A stretch of 64,000 nucleotides of DNA, taken from positions 167,460 to 231,459 of the forward strand of contig NZ_BJXV01000010.1 in the NCBI RefSeq assembly GCF_007991175.1. Reading direction: 5' to 3'. Position 1 is the stretch's first letter; each line of letters starts with the position of its first letter. This document shows, one piece after another, positions 16,947-25,692 of the stretch. Below the pieces are notes generated by a model that worked only from the letters and a program-made list of their open reading frames with translations, had not been told where the DNA came from and ran no database searches. The stretch is from Halovibrio variabilis (lineage in GTDB: Bacteria; Pseudomonadota; Gammaproteobacteria; Pseudomonadales; Halomonadaceae). Both the position numbers and the translations under genes were made by a program.

Positions 16947-19064
16947 ATGACATCCGATGCACGAATCGCGGAAATGCAGCGTCGTCTCCAGCGCTGGTTG
17001 AGTAAAGGGCCGATCGGCACTGAAAGTGAAGCTTACGGCAGCCTTGAGGGGCTGGACGATGATATTCAGGCACTGGAAGCAGAAATGCGCACCCTGTTTC
17101 CTGGGCGCGAATCCACCCGGGATGTGTTCGAAGCCCTGAGAGACCAGTCCATGTTCCGCACGGTTCTTGAGTCCGTGGTCGAGGGTGTGGTGGTTGCTGA
17201 TATGGAAGGTCGGCTCCTCGTCTTCAATTCCGCCGCACGGGCGTTACTGGGCAGTGGTCCCACCGAAGGCGATGCCGAAAACTGGAGTGATGAGTACGGT
17301 TTTTTCTATCCCGATGGGATAACGCCCTGCCCTTCCTCACAACTCCCCCTCAGCCGGGCGATGCAGGGAGAACCGGTTGATGGGGAGGAACTGGTTGTCC
17401 GCACGCCGGGCCGAGCGAATGTCCATATTCTTGCAACCGCCAGACCCCTGCTTGATACGGACGATAAACAAATGGGCGGTGTGGTGGTATTCCATGACAT
17501 CACGGCCTCCAAGGCCTTGGAGCAGGAGCAGCTCCATGCCCGAATGGCCGCAGAGGATGCGTCTCAGGCGAAGAGCGAATTTCTCGCCAACATGAGCCAT
17601 GAAATCCGCACTCCGCTGACAGCCGTCCTTGGGTTCGCAGATCTACTAATGGACGGACAGCTCGGAGAGAGCGACAGGCTCAACTACATCCAGGCGGTCA
17701 GACGAAACGGCGAACACCTGCTTGCACTAATCAACGACGTTCTGGATATATCGAAGATCCAGGCCAATAAAATGCACGTTGAACAGTTGACCTGTTCGCT
17801 CCATCAGTTGGTGCACGAAACCGCCTCCATTATGCAGGTGCGGGCCCTCGAAAAGGGCCTGCGATTTGAGGTGGAATATGAAACTCCGATTCCGGTGCAC
17901 ATTCGCAGCGACGCCATGCGAGTGCGTCAGGTGTTGCTCAATCTTCTCAGTAATGCCATCAAGTTTACCCGTCAGGGCCGGGTCAAACTCACCGCACGCT
18001 GTGTTGACCCAGGCACTGAAGCCTCCCGGGTGGAGCTAGCGGTCAGCGACACCGGCATAGGGCTGAGTGAGGAAGATATTAGCAACCTGTTTCAGCCCTT
18101 CCACCAGGCAAGCCCTTCCACCACCAGGGAATACGGCGGTACCGGCCTTGGCTTGGCCATCTGCCGGTCACTTGCCGAGGCGCTGGGTGGTGAAATCCGC
18201 GCAAGCAGCACGGCCGGTGAGGGCAGTACGTTCACCTTTGTGCTTTACCATTCGATAGACGAAAACACCGAGATGGTCGCCGAGCACGGTCTCGCCTCTG
18301 GAGAACTTCAGATGGAGACGCCTGCTGCAGCCATGCCTGCGCAGATGCTCGCCGGGCGGATACTTCTAGCGGAGGACGGGCACGATAACCAGTTGCTGAT
18401 TTCAACCATCCTGCAGAAGCACGGCCTGGAAGTGGATATTGCTGAGAACGGCCAGATTGCCGTGGATGAGGGGATGAAGGCGCTGGAAAACGGCAAGCCC
18501 TACGACCTCATCCTGATGGATATGCAGATGCCAAAACTGGACGGCTACGGCGCTACAGCCAGGCTTCGCTCCAAGGGCTACTCCGGGCCGATCGTTGCCC
18601 TGACCGCCCACGCCATGTCCGGCGAGAGAGAGCGCTGCATCAAAGCCGGCTGCGATGACTACCTTACCAAACCCATCGCCCGCGCGGTGCTGCTTGCCGC
18701 GGTGGCGCTCCACCTGAACCAGGGCCAGGGCGACCATGACGGGCCCGCCGAAGATCGACTTTACAGCGCCTATGCCGATGACCCGGACATGGATGAGCTG
18801 GTCGCAGGCTTTGTCGAGCGACTACCCCAACAGCTGACGGATCTACGCCTGGCCGCTGACGAAGGGGATAGCGCCCAGCTGAAGCGTCTAGCTCACCAAC
18901 TCAAGGGCGCTGCCGGAGGCTATGGTTTCATGCCCGTGAGCGAGCAGGCCGATGCAGTGGAAGCAGCCGCTGGGGATGGGCAGACAAGCGAGATTCAAGC
19001 AGCCGTAGCCCGGCTAGAACACCTCTGTGAACGCGTCAGCCACAAACCATTAAACGGCGGGTAA
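16947..19064 (+). CDS. hybrid sensor histidine kinase (PAS-HisKA-HATPase-REC-Hpt)
   Basis: A 705-residue soluble-looking hybrid kinase with no clear membrane helix. Order of domains: an N-terminal coil, a PAS domain (about 65-190), HisKA with the phosphoacceptor His218 in NMSHEIRTPL, HATPase (N box LLNLLSNAIKFT, G boxes DTGIGL and GGTGLGL), a receiver domain with Asp525 in LILMDMQMPKLDG, and a C-terminal Hpt domain with His650 in RLAHQLKGAAGG. This is a complete His-Asp-His relay. The diguanylate cyclase gene starts four bases after its stop, so the final phosphate acceptor is probably that protein's receiver domain. The signal is unknown; no ligand-binding extracellular domain is present. 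Confidence 0.93.
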   Translation: MTSDARIAEMQRRLQRWLSKGPIGTESEAYGSLEGLDDDIQALEAEMRTLFPGRESTRDVFEALRDQSMFRTVLESVVEGVVVADMEGRLLVFNSAARALLGSGPTEGDAENWSDEYGFFYPDGITPCPSSQLPLSRAMQGEPVDGEELVVRTPGRANVHILATARPLLDTDDKQMGGVVVFHDITASKALEQEQLHARMAAEDASQAKSEFLANMSHEIRTPLTAVLGFADLLMDGQLGESDRLNYIQAVRRNGEHLLALINDVLDISKIQANKMHVEQLTCSLHQLVHETASIMQVRALEKGLRFEVEYETPIPVHIRSDAMRVRQVLLNLLSNAIKFTRQGRVKLTARCVDPGTEASRVELAVSDTGIGLSEEDISNLFQPFHQASPSTTREYGGTGLGLAICRSLAEALGGEIRASSTAGEGSTFTFVLYHSIDENTEMVAEHGLASGELQMETPAAAMPAQMLAGRILLAEDGHDNQLLISTILQKHGLEVDIAENGQIAVDEGMKALENGKPYDLILMDMQMPKLDGYGATARLRSKGYSGPIVALTAHAMSGERERCIKAGCDDYLTKPIARAVLLAAVALHLNQGQGDHDGPAEDRLYSAYADDPDMDELVAGFVERLPQQLTDLRLAADEGDSAQLKRLAHQLKGAAGGYGFMPVSEQADAVEAAAGDGQTSEIQAAVARLEHLCERVSHKPLNGG

Positions 19065-19068
19065 GCCC

Positions 19069-19980
19069 ATGAGCGATATGGTGCATCAGTCCGTCCTGAT
19101 TGTTGACGACTCGCCGGACATCCACCAACTGGTGGGTGCCCGACTGCGATCCGAGCGGGTGAACCTGATTCATGCCCACGATGCGGCCGAAGGCTTCCGG
19201 CTTGCCGCTTCGGAGAAGCCCGACCTGATCCTTCTTGATCTGGACATGCCGATTACCGATGGCATGACGCTATGCCGCCAGCTCAAGGCTGAGCAAGAGC
19301 TTTCTGACATACCGGTGATCTTCCTGACCGGCACTATGGACGTGCAGACCAAGGTCCAGGCCTTCGAACTGGGCGCAGTGGATTATGTCACCAAACCATT
19401 CGATGCCGTTGAGCTTAAGGCCCGGGTGCGAGCGGCCCTGCGGACAAAACGTTATCACGACCTTCTCACCACCAAGGCCCAGATTGATGCCCTTACCGGC
19501 CTCTGGAACCGCGGCTATCTCAATGATCGGCTGGCCGTCGAGATGTCAGTGCTAGAGCGCAAAGGCCTCCCGGTGGCTGTCGCGATGGTGGATATCGATC
19601 ACTTTAAGCCAATCAACGACACTTACGGCCATCCCTTCGGGGATGCGGTGATACAGCGCATTGCGGAAGTGCTCGGCAATATGTCGCGGGACAGCGATGT
19701 TGTCTGCCGCTACGGTGGTGAAGAGTTCGCTATCATTCTGCGGGACACGCCATCAGAGGGGGCCATGACCGTGGCAGAGCGCATGCGCAAGGCGGTGGAA
19801 ACCCTGCAACTGACATGCGGCAAAACGCCCGTGCCGGTGACAGTGAGCATCGGAGTAGCTGGCAGCGACCGGGTCGGCAATGCCACAGATTCAGGGACAC
19901 ATCTTCTGGAAGCGGCCGACCGGGCGCTCTATCGCGTCAAGGAAGCAGGCCGCAACCGGGTCGGGGGGATAACCCCCTAA
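19069..19980 (+). CDS. response regulator diguanylate cyclase (REC-GGDEF)
   Basis: A 303-residue response regulator. Residues about 8-125 are a receiver domain with VDDSPD, the phospho-Asp in LILLDLDMPITDG and a switch Lys in YVTKPFD. Residues about 140-303 are a GGDEF domain with an intact GGEEF active site and an RxxD inhibitory site exactly five residues before it (RDSD-VVCRY-GGEEF). It should make cyclic di-GMP when phosphorylated and be feedback-inhibited by product. It lies four bases downstream of the hybrid kinase and is almost certainly its partner. Confidence 0.94.
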   Translation: MSDMVHQSVLIVDDSPDIHQLVGARLRSERVNLIHAHDAAEGFRLAASEKPDLILLDLDMPITDGMTLCRQLKAEQELSDIPVIFLTGTMDVQTKVQAFELGAVDYVTKPFDAVELKARVRAALRTKRYHDLLTTKAQIDALTGLWNRGYLNDRLAVEMSVLERKGLPVAVAMVDIDHFKPINDTYGHPFGDAVIQRIAEVLGNMSRDSDVVCRYGGEEFAIILRDTPSEGAMTVAERMRKAVETLQLTCGKTPVPVTVSIGVAGSDRVGNATDSGTHLLEAADRALYRVKEAGRNRVGGITP

Positions 19981-20077
19981 ACTGTTTCACCGAGCACATC
20001 GTAATGGCCTAGGGTCTCCTGCACATCCTCGGGGCCCCGCCCCTTACTTCTTGTCAGTAACTATCTGGTGCCTCTAT

Positions 20078-20509
20078 CTATTGCAGGGTCTCATGAAGTG
20101 CCTTCAGGCTTTCGGGGCCTTCATCGAGCCGTTGGCAGTGGGGCAATTCTTGCTCCCATCCGGCCGCTGAATTCAGGTGAAGATGAACCGCTACGCGGGA
20201 GGTGGTTTCTTCGTCCAGCAAGCCTGCCGGCACCCACATCAATTCTGTATCGCGCAGCTTGTTGGGCACAGAGCTGCCGCATGTAGAGCAGAAATCATTG
20301 CGATAACCCGTTAGCCGCTGGAAAGAGCGGATACTGGCCTGCCCGGCCACCCAGCGGAAATGCGCTTCGCTGACAAACGTCGCCGCATTGGCGGTGGAGC
20401 CTGTTGTTTTTCGGCATAAAGAGCAGTGGCATTGGTACAGGTTGGGAAGTGCGCCATCAATTTCGAACTTCACCTCACCGCAGAGGCACTCACCGATCAT
20501 GGACGACAT
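20078..20509 (-). CDS. GFA family protein (second copy)
   Basis: A 143-residue zinc-binding protein of the formaldehyde-activating (GFA) fold: IGECLCGEVKFEI, the CHCSLCRKTTGS block and FCSTCGSSVPN supply the zinc cysteines. An ATG three codons in (20500) may be the true start. It is distinct in sequence from the GFA protein at 11202-11672 and lacks that protein's N-terminal extension. It is alone on its strand, converging on the cyclase gene; the 145 bases upstream to 20654 contain nothing I recognise. Confidence 0.86.
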   Translation of the reverse strand: MSSMIGECLCGEVKFEIDGALPNLYQCHCSLCRKTTGSTANAATFVSEAHFRWVAGQASIRSFQRLTGYRNDFCSTCGSSVPNKLRDTELMWVPAGLLDEETTSRVAVHLHLNSAAGWEQELPHCQRLDEGPESLKALHETLQ

Positions 20510-20654
20510 CCTTGAAACTTATGCTGATTAGGAAACCCAATGAGGTCACACGCGTAATAAACGTTGCCTGAATATACAGTGATACGCTGACGCCTGGAAA
20601 AGGCATCGCAATTAGCTTTTGTTTACCCTCAGTTCAGAAAATCACAGTGCCGCA

Positions 20655-20876
20655 TTAATCCCTGAACGTAGTGATATACAGTGCTTCCACTTTATCGCGC
20701 GCCCACTGCGTTTTGCGTAGAAATTTGAGAGAGGATTTGATGGAGGGATCATTGTAAAAACAGTTGACGCGGATTTCTTCGTACAAGCCATCCCAGCCGT
20801 AATGCTCAACCAAACGGGTCAATATCGTTTCAAGGCTTAAACCATGTAAAGGGTTATTAGGTTGCGGATGATTCAT
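20655..20876 (-). CDS. VF530 family DNA-binding protein (DUF2132)
   Basis: A 73-residue protein from the second of two adjacent ATG codons. It carries [25 protein letters not shown] and ends with [10 protein letters not shown], typical of the small VF530/DUF2132 family with a helical fold related to DNA-binding domains. The sequence [20 protein letters not shown] is strongly conserved in the family. The cellular role is unknown. The 250 bases between it and the TspO gene hold only promoter-like AT stretches. Confidence 0.85.
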   Translation of the reverse strand: MNHPQPNNPLHGLSLETILTRLVEHYGWDGLYEEIRVNCFYNDPSIKSSLKFLRKTQWARDKVEALYITTFRD

Positions 20877-21128
20877 CAAGTAATTCCAATTCCCAGTGTT
20901 TATTTCAAACGCCCTGCCCGAAGCTGTAGCAGGCGACCCATAGCGTATTTTAACAGAGAAGCCTTTTGAGCTTACGAAAGCTGTACTTGATTATTCATAA
21001 TGCGAAGCGCTGCAGATAATGTTAAGCGACAGGGCTACGCGTTATCGGCCATGGCCGAGCTTGCCACGCTGCATTACTATTGAAACAGTACCATTGAAAC
21101 AGTTTCCACAACGTTAGCAGGAATTCAC

Positions 21129-21617
21129 ATGCGCGTGCTCTCCCGCAAGAAACAGATTCTGGGCCTGATCGGCTGGTTGGCATTGGCTTATATCGCCGCG
21201 GCTATCGGCGCCGTGGCCTCCATCAACGCAGCGGACTTTTACGCCTCGCTCCAGCAGCCCACCTGGGCACCACCTGCCTGGCTGTTCGGGCCGATGTGGA
21301 TGACACTTTACGGTTTAATGGGCATCGCCGCCTGGCTTGCCTGGCGCGAGCCCGGTGCAAGGCCCGCGCTGGTAATGTTTTTGGTACAACTGGCACTCAA
21401 CGCCCTGTGGAGCTGGCTTTATTTCGTCTGGCAGCTGGGGGCGGTCTCCTTTATCGGCGTGGTCGTGCTGTGGGTAATGATCGCCATCACCTTGGTGATG
21501 TTCTGGCGCCTCAAACCGCTGGCTGGGGTGCTGCTTTTGCCTTACCTTGCCTGGGTAAGCTTGGCCTGTGCCCTTACCTGGAGTACTTGGCAGCTTAATC
21601 CGCAGGTATTGGGCTAA
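21129..21617 (+). CDS. TspO/MBR family protein
   Basis: A 162-residue five-helix membrane protein of the TspO/peripheral benzodiazepine receptor family, which binds tetrapyrroles and acts in stress and porphyrin control. The diagnostic segment PTWAPPAWLFGPMWMTLYGLMG is present, as are ALNALWSWLYF and a C-terminal YLAWVSLACALTWSTWQLN. It is a single gene followed by 138 bases before the permease remnant. Confidence 0.92.
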   Translation: MRVLSRKKQILGLIGWLALAYIAAAIGAVASINAADFYASLQQPTWAPPAWLFGPMWMTLYGLMGIAAWLAWREPGARPALVMFLVQLALNALWSWLYFVWQLGAVSFIGVVVLWVMIAITLVMFWRLKPLAGVLLLPYLAWVSLACALTWSTWQLNPQVLG

Positions 21618-21755
21618 TTGCCCAAGCGCGTTCAGCTGATGGGACGGACGTCGGGAAGACGTTAGTCTTCAATATAACGAGGAAAGCCCTCTCAGCTTAT
21701 GCCGAACAGCTAGCTGCCGGTTCTGAGGATTAATCCACAATATTATGGCTGGAAG

Positions 21756-21986
21756 ATGTCGCTGTATATTCTAGTGTTAATACTTTGTGGGCTGGTATTT
21801 GTTTCCCTGATCATGCATTACGGCTTAGCGGCGTTCGGCCTGCTGCCGGATGCGACTACGGTGCAAACGGCAACGGCACGTGATCATTTCAAGATGGATT
21901 ACGGTTTCATACTCAATCTGGTATTGCTGGCGGCGGGACTGGTGGTGCCTGCGTTTAATGAACATGGAACAGCAGGAGATAAAGAT
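21756..21986 (+). pseudogene. C-terminal remnant of a YraQ/SO_0444-type permease, in frame with the next gene
   Basis: The 77 codons before the aldo/keto reductase start encode two hydrophobic helices separated by a charged stretch with HFKMDYGFILNLVLLAAGL. That pattern matches the end of YraQ/DUF318-type permeases, where a final helix follows an (Y/W)-x3-LN motif. Nothing of the large upstream part of such a permease remains. The frame runs without stop into the reductase, so an automatic start at 21756 would give a false membrane-anchored reductase. The family assignment is by eye. Confidence 0.45.
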
Positions 21987-22808
21987 ATGCAGACGATCGA
22001 ACTAGGCGGCGTAAGCGTACCCCGTATCGGCCAGGGCACCTGGCATATGGGCGAGAATGCCGGGCAGCGGCAGGCTGAAGTCAGGGCGCTGCGTGAAGGG
22101 CTGGACCTGGGCATGACCCTGATCGATACCGCCGAGATGTATGCCGAGGGCGGTGCTGAAGAGATCGTTGGCCAAGCAATCCGCGATCGGCGCGATGAGG
22201 TGTACCTGGTCAGCAAGGTCTACCCACACAACGCCAGCACTCAGGGTGTTCAAACCGCCTGCGAGCGTAGCCTGCGCCGCTTGGGCACTGAGACTATCGA
22301 TCTGTACCTGCTGCACTGGCGCGGCCAGTACCCGCTGAGCGAAACAGTGGAAGCGTTTGAGCGGCTGCGTGAGCAGGGCAAGATCCTGCGCTGGGGCGTG
22401 TCGAACTTTGACATTGACGACTTAGCAGAGCTCGACGAGCCGGATTGCGCCACAAATCAGGTGCTATACAACCCCGAAGCACGCGGCATTGAAGTCGACC
22501 TGCTGCCCTGGCAAGCACAACACAACATGCCGCTCATGGCCTACTGCCCGATCGGGCAAGGCGGCGCGCTACTGCATGACACCACCCTGCAACGCATCGC
22601 CGACAAACACAGCGCCACCACCGCGCAAGTCGCCCTCGCCTGGGCACTGCGCCACCCCGGTGTGATTGCCATTCCTAAAGCCGTGAATCTGGAGCACCTC
22701 AAACAGAATGCCGACGCTAGTAACGTCAGACTAGACGACGATGACCTGGCACAAATCGACGCCGCCTACCCCCCGCCAACGCGCAAGCAGTCGTTGAAGA
22801 TGGTGTGA
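21987..22808 (+). CDS. aldo/keto reductase
   Basis: A 273-residue AKR barrel from the ATG at 21987, chosen because AGGAG lies 7 bases upstream and the family homology begins right there (MQTIELGGVSVPRIGQGTW). The catalytic tetrad is visible: Asp and Tyr in DTAEMYAEG, Lys in LVSKVY, His in LYLLHWRG. NADPH-binding residues near the end (IPKAVNLEHLKQN) are also typical. The substrate is unknown. It begins an operon of four genes in which aldo/keto reductases alternate with small membrane proteins. Confidence 0.9.
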   Translation: MQTIELGGVSVPRIGQGTWHMGENAGQRQAEVRALREGLDLGMTLIDTAEMYAEGGAEEIVGQAIRDRRDEVYLVSKVYPHNASTQGVQTACERSLRRLGTETIDLYLLHWRGQYPLSETVEAFERLREQGKILRWGVSNFDIDDLAELDEPDCATNQVLYNPEARGIEVDLLPWQAQHNMPLMAYCPIGQGGALLHDTTLQRIADKHSATTAQVALAWALRHPGVIAIPKAVNLEHLKQNADASNVRLDDDDLAQIDAAYPPPTRKQSLKMV

Positions 22809-22845
22809 AGACGAACCACTAACGGACCAGGACAGGAGCGTTCTC

Positions 22846-23259
22846 ATGTCACTACCCGCCCCACCACCCAATGCCTGGATCCGCTTTTTGGCCCACCTGC
22901 TGTTTATCCTCGCGGCGTGGACGCTGTTCATCAAATACCTGTTTCCCATTGGCTATGCGCTGGCATACGGCGAACCCTGGGCGCGGTATATCTATTGGGA
23001 CCTATGGCCACTGGCGCACGTCTGGCTAGGCTGGGCGCTGCTTAAGCGGCCTCGCTATACGCGTGCACTGGCGGTGGGCATGTCCGTCATTGAAATCCTC
23101 ATCATCGGCACCCTGTTCACCCGTTTCCTCGCCGACCCTGAGTGGTCGATCTGGCGCACCAACTGGTTTGTTAATAAAGTGTTTGTGCTGACATGTTTTG
23201 TGCTGGTGTTGGCTGCCATGGTGCCGATTCAAAAAAACCTGAAGGAGCGACCGCTATGA
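22846..23259 (+). CDS. membrane protein of unknown function
   Basis: A 137-residue protein with four hydrophobic helices (about 12-35, 45-65, 70-92, 108-130) and little else. I do not recognise the family. AGGAG stands 7 bases before the ATG. It lies 37 bases after the first aldo/keto reductase, and its stop overlaps the start of the second one (ATGA), so it is co-translated with that gene. A helper role for the exported reductase is possible but only inferred from position. Confidence 0.75.
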   Translation: MSLPAPPPNAWIRFLAHLLFILAAWTLFIKYLFPIGYALAYGEPWARYIYWDLWPLAHVWLGWALLKRPRYTRALAVGMSVIEILIIGTLFTRFLADPEWSIWRTNWFVNKVFVLTCFVLVLAAMVPIQKNLKERPL

Positions 23260-24203
23260 GCTATCGCATCAAGAATCGAATCACGCGCCGACAAAGCCTT
23301 AAGCTCATGAGTGCCACGCTGGCCGCCACGATGTTGCCAAGCGTGCCGCTGCTTGCCAACACCGGCGGGATAAAAAAGAAGGCCTTTGCAGGGGCTGACA
23401 AAAAGCTGCCCGTAATTGGCATGGGCACCTGGCGTACGTTCAATGTTGGCAATGACCCTGAGTTACTCGATGCACGTACCGAGGTGGTGAAGGCCTTTTT
23501 CGAGCATGGCGGCGGCCTGATCGACTCTTCGCCTATGTACGGCTCGGCGCCGGATGTGATGGGCTATGCCTTGCAACAACTCGGCACGCCCGAGAGCCTG
23601 TTTTCCGCCGAGAAGGTCTGGAGCCCCGCCGGTGGCTCCGCCCGCGAGCAGGTGGAGGAGTTGAAAGACCGCTGGACGGTGGATCACTTCGACCTGGTGC
23701 AAGTGCACAACCTGACCGACTGGCGCGAGCACCTGGCCGCGCTGCAGGAAATGAAAGCCGAAGGCGTTATCCGCCATGTCGGCATTACCACCTCCCACGG
23801 GCGCCGCCATAGCGAGGTCGAGCAGATCATGACGTCAGAGGATATCGACTTCGTTCAGCTGACCTACAACATCACCCACCGCGAAGCCGAAAACCGGCTA
23901 CTGCCCCTGGCGGAAGAACGCGGCATCGCCGTGATCGCCAACCGGCCTTACGATGGCGGCAGCCTAATCAAGAACCTCAAACGCCGTAACGCGCCATTGC
24001 CCGAATGGGCCAACGAGGAATGCGGCTGCGACACCTGGGCGGACTTCCTGCTGAAGTTTATCGTCAGCCACCCGGCCATCACCTGCGCGATACCCGCCAC
24101 TACCCAGGTCGAGCACATGCGCGAGAACATGCGCGCCGGCCACTCCCCTATGCCCTCTGCCGATGCCCGGCAGCGGATGGCTGACTATATCGAGTCGCTA
24201 TGA
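23256..24203 (+). CDS. Tat-exported aldo/keto reductase
   Basis: A 315-residue aldo/keto reductase with a twin-arginine signal (RITRRQSLKLMSATLAATML, about residues 8-27). The true start is 23256, overlapping the preceding stop as ATGA with AAGGAG upstream; a longer frame from 23193 overlaps that gene and lacks a signal. Catalytic residues are seen in LIDSSPMYGSA (Asp, Tyr), FSAEKVW (Lys) and LVQVHNL (His). Tat export implies folding with NADPH in the cytoplasm before transport to the periplasm, an unusual place for an NADPH enzyme. It overlaps the next gene by ATGA. Confidence 0.88.
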   Translation: MSYRIKNRITRRQSLKLMSATLAATMLPSVPLLANTGGIKKKAFAGADKKLPVIGMGTWRTFNVGNDPELLDARTEVVKAFFEHGGGLIDSSPMYGSAPDVMGYALQQLGTPESLFSAEKVWSPAGGSAREQVEELKDRWTVDHFDLVQVHNLTDWREHLAALQEMKAEGVIRHVGITTSHGRRHSEVEQIMTSEDIDFVQLTYNITHREAENRLLPLAEERGIAVIANRPYDGGSLIKNLKRRNAPLPEWANEECGCDTWADFLLKFIVSHPAITCAIPATTQVEHMRENMRAGHSPMPSADARQRMADYIESL

Positions 24204-24883
24204 ACGCGTGGACAAGCTACCAGCTGCAGGACTTTGTTCCCTTCACGGCGGAGGTTTACTTTCGCCTGCTGGAACGCATGGGCGAAACCTTCTGGCCGCT
24301 GCATCTGCTGACACTTGCCTTGGGCGCCGCAACTCTTGTTCTGGCGCTGAGACATCGCATGCGACTCGCCTGCCTGCTACCCGCCCCGCTCTGGGCCTTC
24401 GTCGCCGTGGCGTTTTTCATTCAGCGCTATGCAGAGCTTAACTGGGCCGGGGGCTACGTTGGCTACGCTTTCATCGCCCAGGCCGTGCTACTGGTGCTGA
24501 TGGCGCTAAAGGGGTGGGGAATGGATAACGCGCCACGCGCAACAAACCCACCGGTTGTTATAGGCATCGCCATTACCCTCTTCGGCCTGATACTCATGCC
24601 ACTGCTAATGCCGCTGATAGCACCGCTGAGCGGCGGTTACTGGTTTCAGGCGGAAGTGTTCGGCATACACGCCGACCCCACCGCGGTGACCACGCTGGGT
24701 CTGGTGCTTATCATGCTTCGGGGGTTCGGCCTTTGGATCGCCGCCATCATTCCAGCGCTCTGGCTGGTCGTTTCAGGCCTGACCCTACAGGCGCTGGGTT
24801 CGACGGGCGGCGCTGTGCTGTTCGTCGTACTGGCGATTGCACTGGTTGGGCTTGTTTGGAAAAGCTTCAAACCTAAGCGATAA
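24200..24883 (+). CDS. polytopic membrane protein of unknown function
   Basis: A 227-residue protein with about six hydrophobic helices. An N-terminal soluble segment contains FTAEVYFRLLERMGE, and further on is YAELNWAGGYVGYAF. I do not recognise a family with confidence; DUF6064-like proteins look similar in layout. Its ATG overlaps the stop of the Tat-exported reductase (ATGA). It is the last gene of the operon and converges on ccdB with a 42-base gap. Confidence 0.75.
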   Translation: MNAWTSYQLQDFVPFTAEVYFRLLERMGETFWPLHLLTLALGAATLVLALRHRMRLACLLPAPLWAFVAVAFFIQRYAELNWAGGYVGYAFIAQAVLLVLMALKGWGMDNAPRATNPPVVIGIAITLFGLILMPLLMPLIAPLSGGYWFQAEVFGIHADPTAVTTLGLVLIMLRGFGLWIAAIIPALWLVVSGLTLQALGSTGGAVLFVVLAIALVGLVWKSFKPKR

Positions 24884-24925
24884 CAAAGCGGCACCACACA
24901 CTACTGAAAATTATAACGTTTGGCA

Positions 24926-25225
24926 TCAAAAGCCCAAAAATAACATGTCCAACGCTACGGAGATTTCGTCATGCTTCTCAGCAAGGCTACCAACGCCAGA
25001 GCGCAATTCGCCTTTGGGTACAGCCGCCATGTATTGAGTAGCCATTACTAGTTCATGACCCTCAATGCTAAAGACAGGATTCAACCGTTGGGCAGGGGTC
25101 GGCGCGGTAGATTTGGTCAATAGCGGTACGACAACGCGGGTGTTTAAGCCGCTTAGAAGGTCTGACTGAACGTCCAGCAAATAGCCAATCCCACCCTCAT
25201 TTTCAAAAACGTCGAAACGAGCCAT
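24926..25225 (-). CDS. ccdB: CcdB-like DNA gyrase toxin
   Basis: A 99-residue protein of the CcdB family: it opens with FDVFENEG, has LLDVQSDLLSGLNTRVVVPL in the middle and ends in a hydrophobic LDMLFLGF, matching the family C terminus that poisons gyrase. Length is normal. Its ATG shares one base with the ccdA stop (TGATG). Chromosomal ccdAB pairs like this are common accessory modules. No frameshift is visible, so the toxin should be functional. Confidence 0.92.
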   Translation of the reverse strand: MARFDVFENEGGIGYLLDVQSDLLSGLNTRVVVPLLTKSTAPTPAQRLNPVFSIEGHELVMATQYMAAVPKGELRSGVGSLAEKHDEISVALDMLFLGF

Positions 25226-25470
25226 CAGAACTGACGGTGCCGTGCGAGTGGCAAACCGTTAGCCTCCACGTATGCGTTCGAACTTGCCAGGGCGCTGGCA
25301 TTGTCTTCCAGCCACTTCTCCTGCTTATGCCGCTTCACAGCTTCCGCGATCCCTGCCTCTGCGGATCGTGAGACATTGATTCCCAAGTTTTTTGCCTCTT
25401 TGAGAAGCGCACTATCTAGCGATAGGTTCGTTGGTCTTCGGGTGGATTTGGTAACTTCAACAGCGTGCAT
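25225..25470 (-). CDS. ccdA: CcdA-like antitoxin
   Basis: An 81-residue antitoxin with an N-terminal ribbon-helix-helix DNA-binding part (RRPTNLSLDSALLKEAKNLGINVSR is the core, about residues 11-35) and a C-terminal toxin-binding tail with WLEDNASALASSNAYVE and a family-typical ending NGLPLARHRQF. It neutralises CcdB and represses the operon. A GAGG ribosome site precedes the ATG. The promoter just upstream carries direct repeats suitable for CcdA binding. Confidence 0.92.
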   Translation of the reverse strand: MHAVEVTKSTRRPTNLSLDSALLKEAKNLGINVSRSAEAGIAEAVKRHKQEKWLEDNASALASSNAYVEANGLPLARHRQF

Positions 25471-25500
25471 GGTTCAATCCTCGCGCGGAACTATAGACTT

Positions 25501-25529
25501 ATAATATGCGCGTATTATATGCGCATCAA
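25501..25529 (-). promoter_or_regulatory. ccdAB promoter with repeated operator
   Basis: On the minus strand, TTGATG (25524-25529) and TATTAT (25501-25506) are 17 bases apart, a good sigma-70 promoter ending 31 bases before ccdA. The spacer and -10 contain two near-identical direct repeats, gcgcatataata and gcgcatattata, which would suit autorepression by the ribbon-helix-helix antitoxin. Confidence 0.6.
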
Positions 25530-25692
25530 GTTTGCAAAGCGGCAGGTTTTGTTCGAATAGCGCTTTAATCTCATAGGCATGGCGGCTGACGAAGCTGGTG
25601 CGAGATGCACATCGACTTGAGCTCGCTGTGTAAGGCACCCATCTCCTTGATGCACCGAAGCTGGAGCAAAACGACTCGGGTGCTAACCTTAA

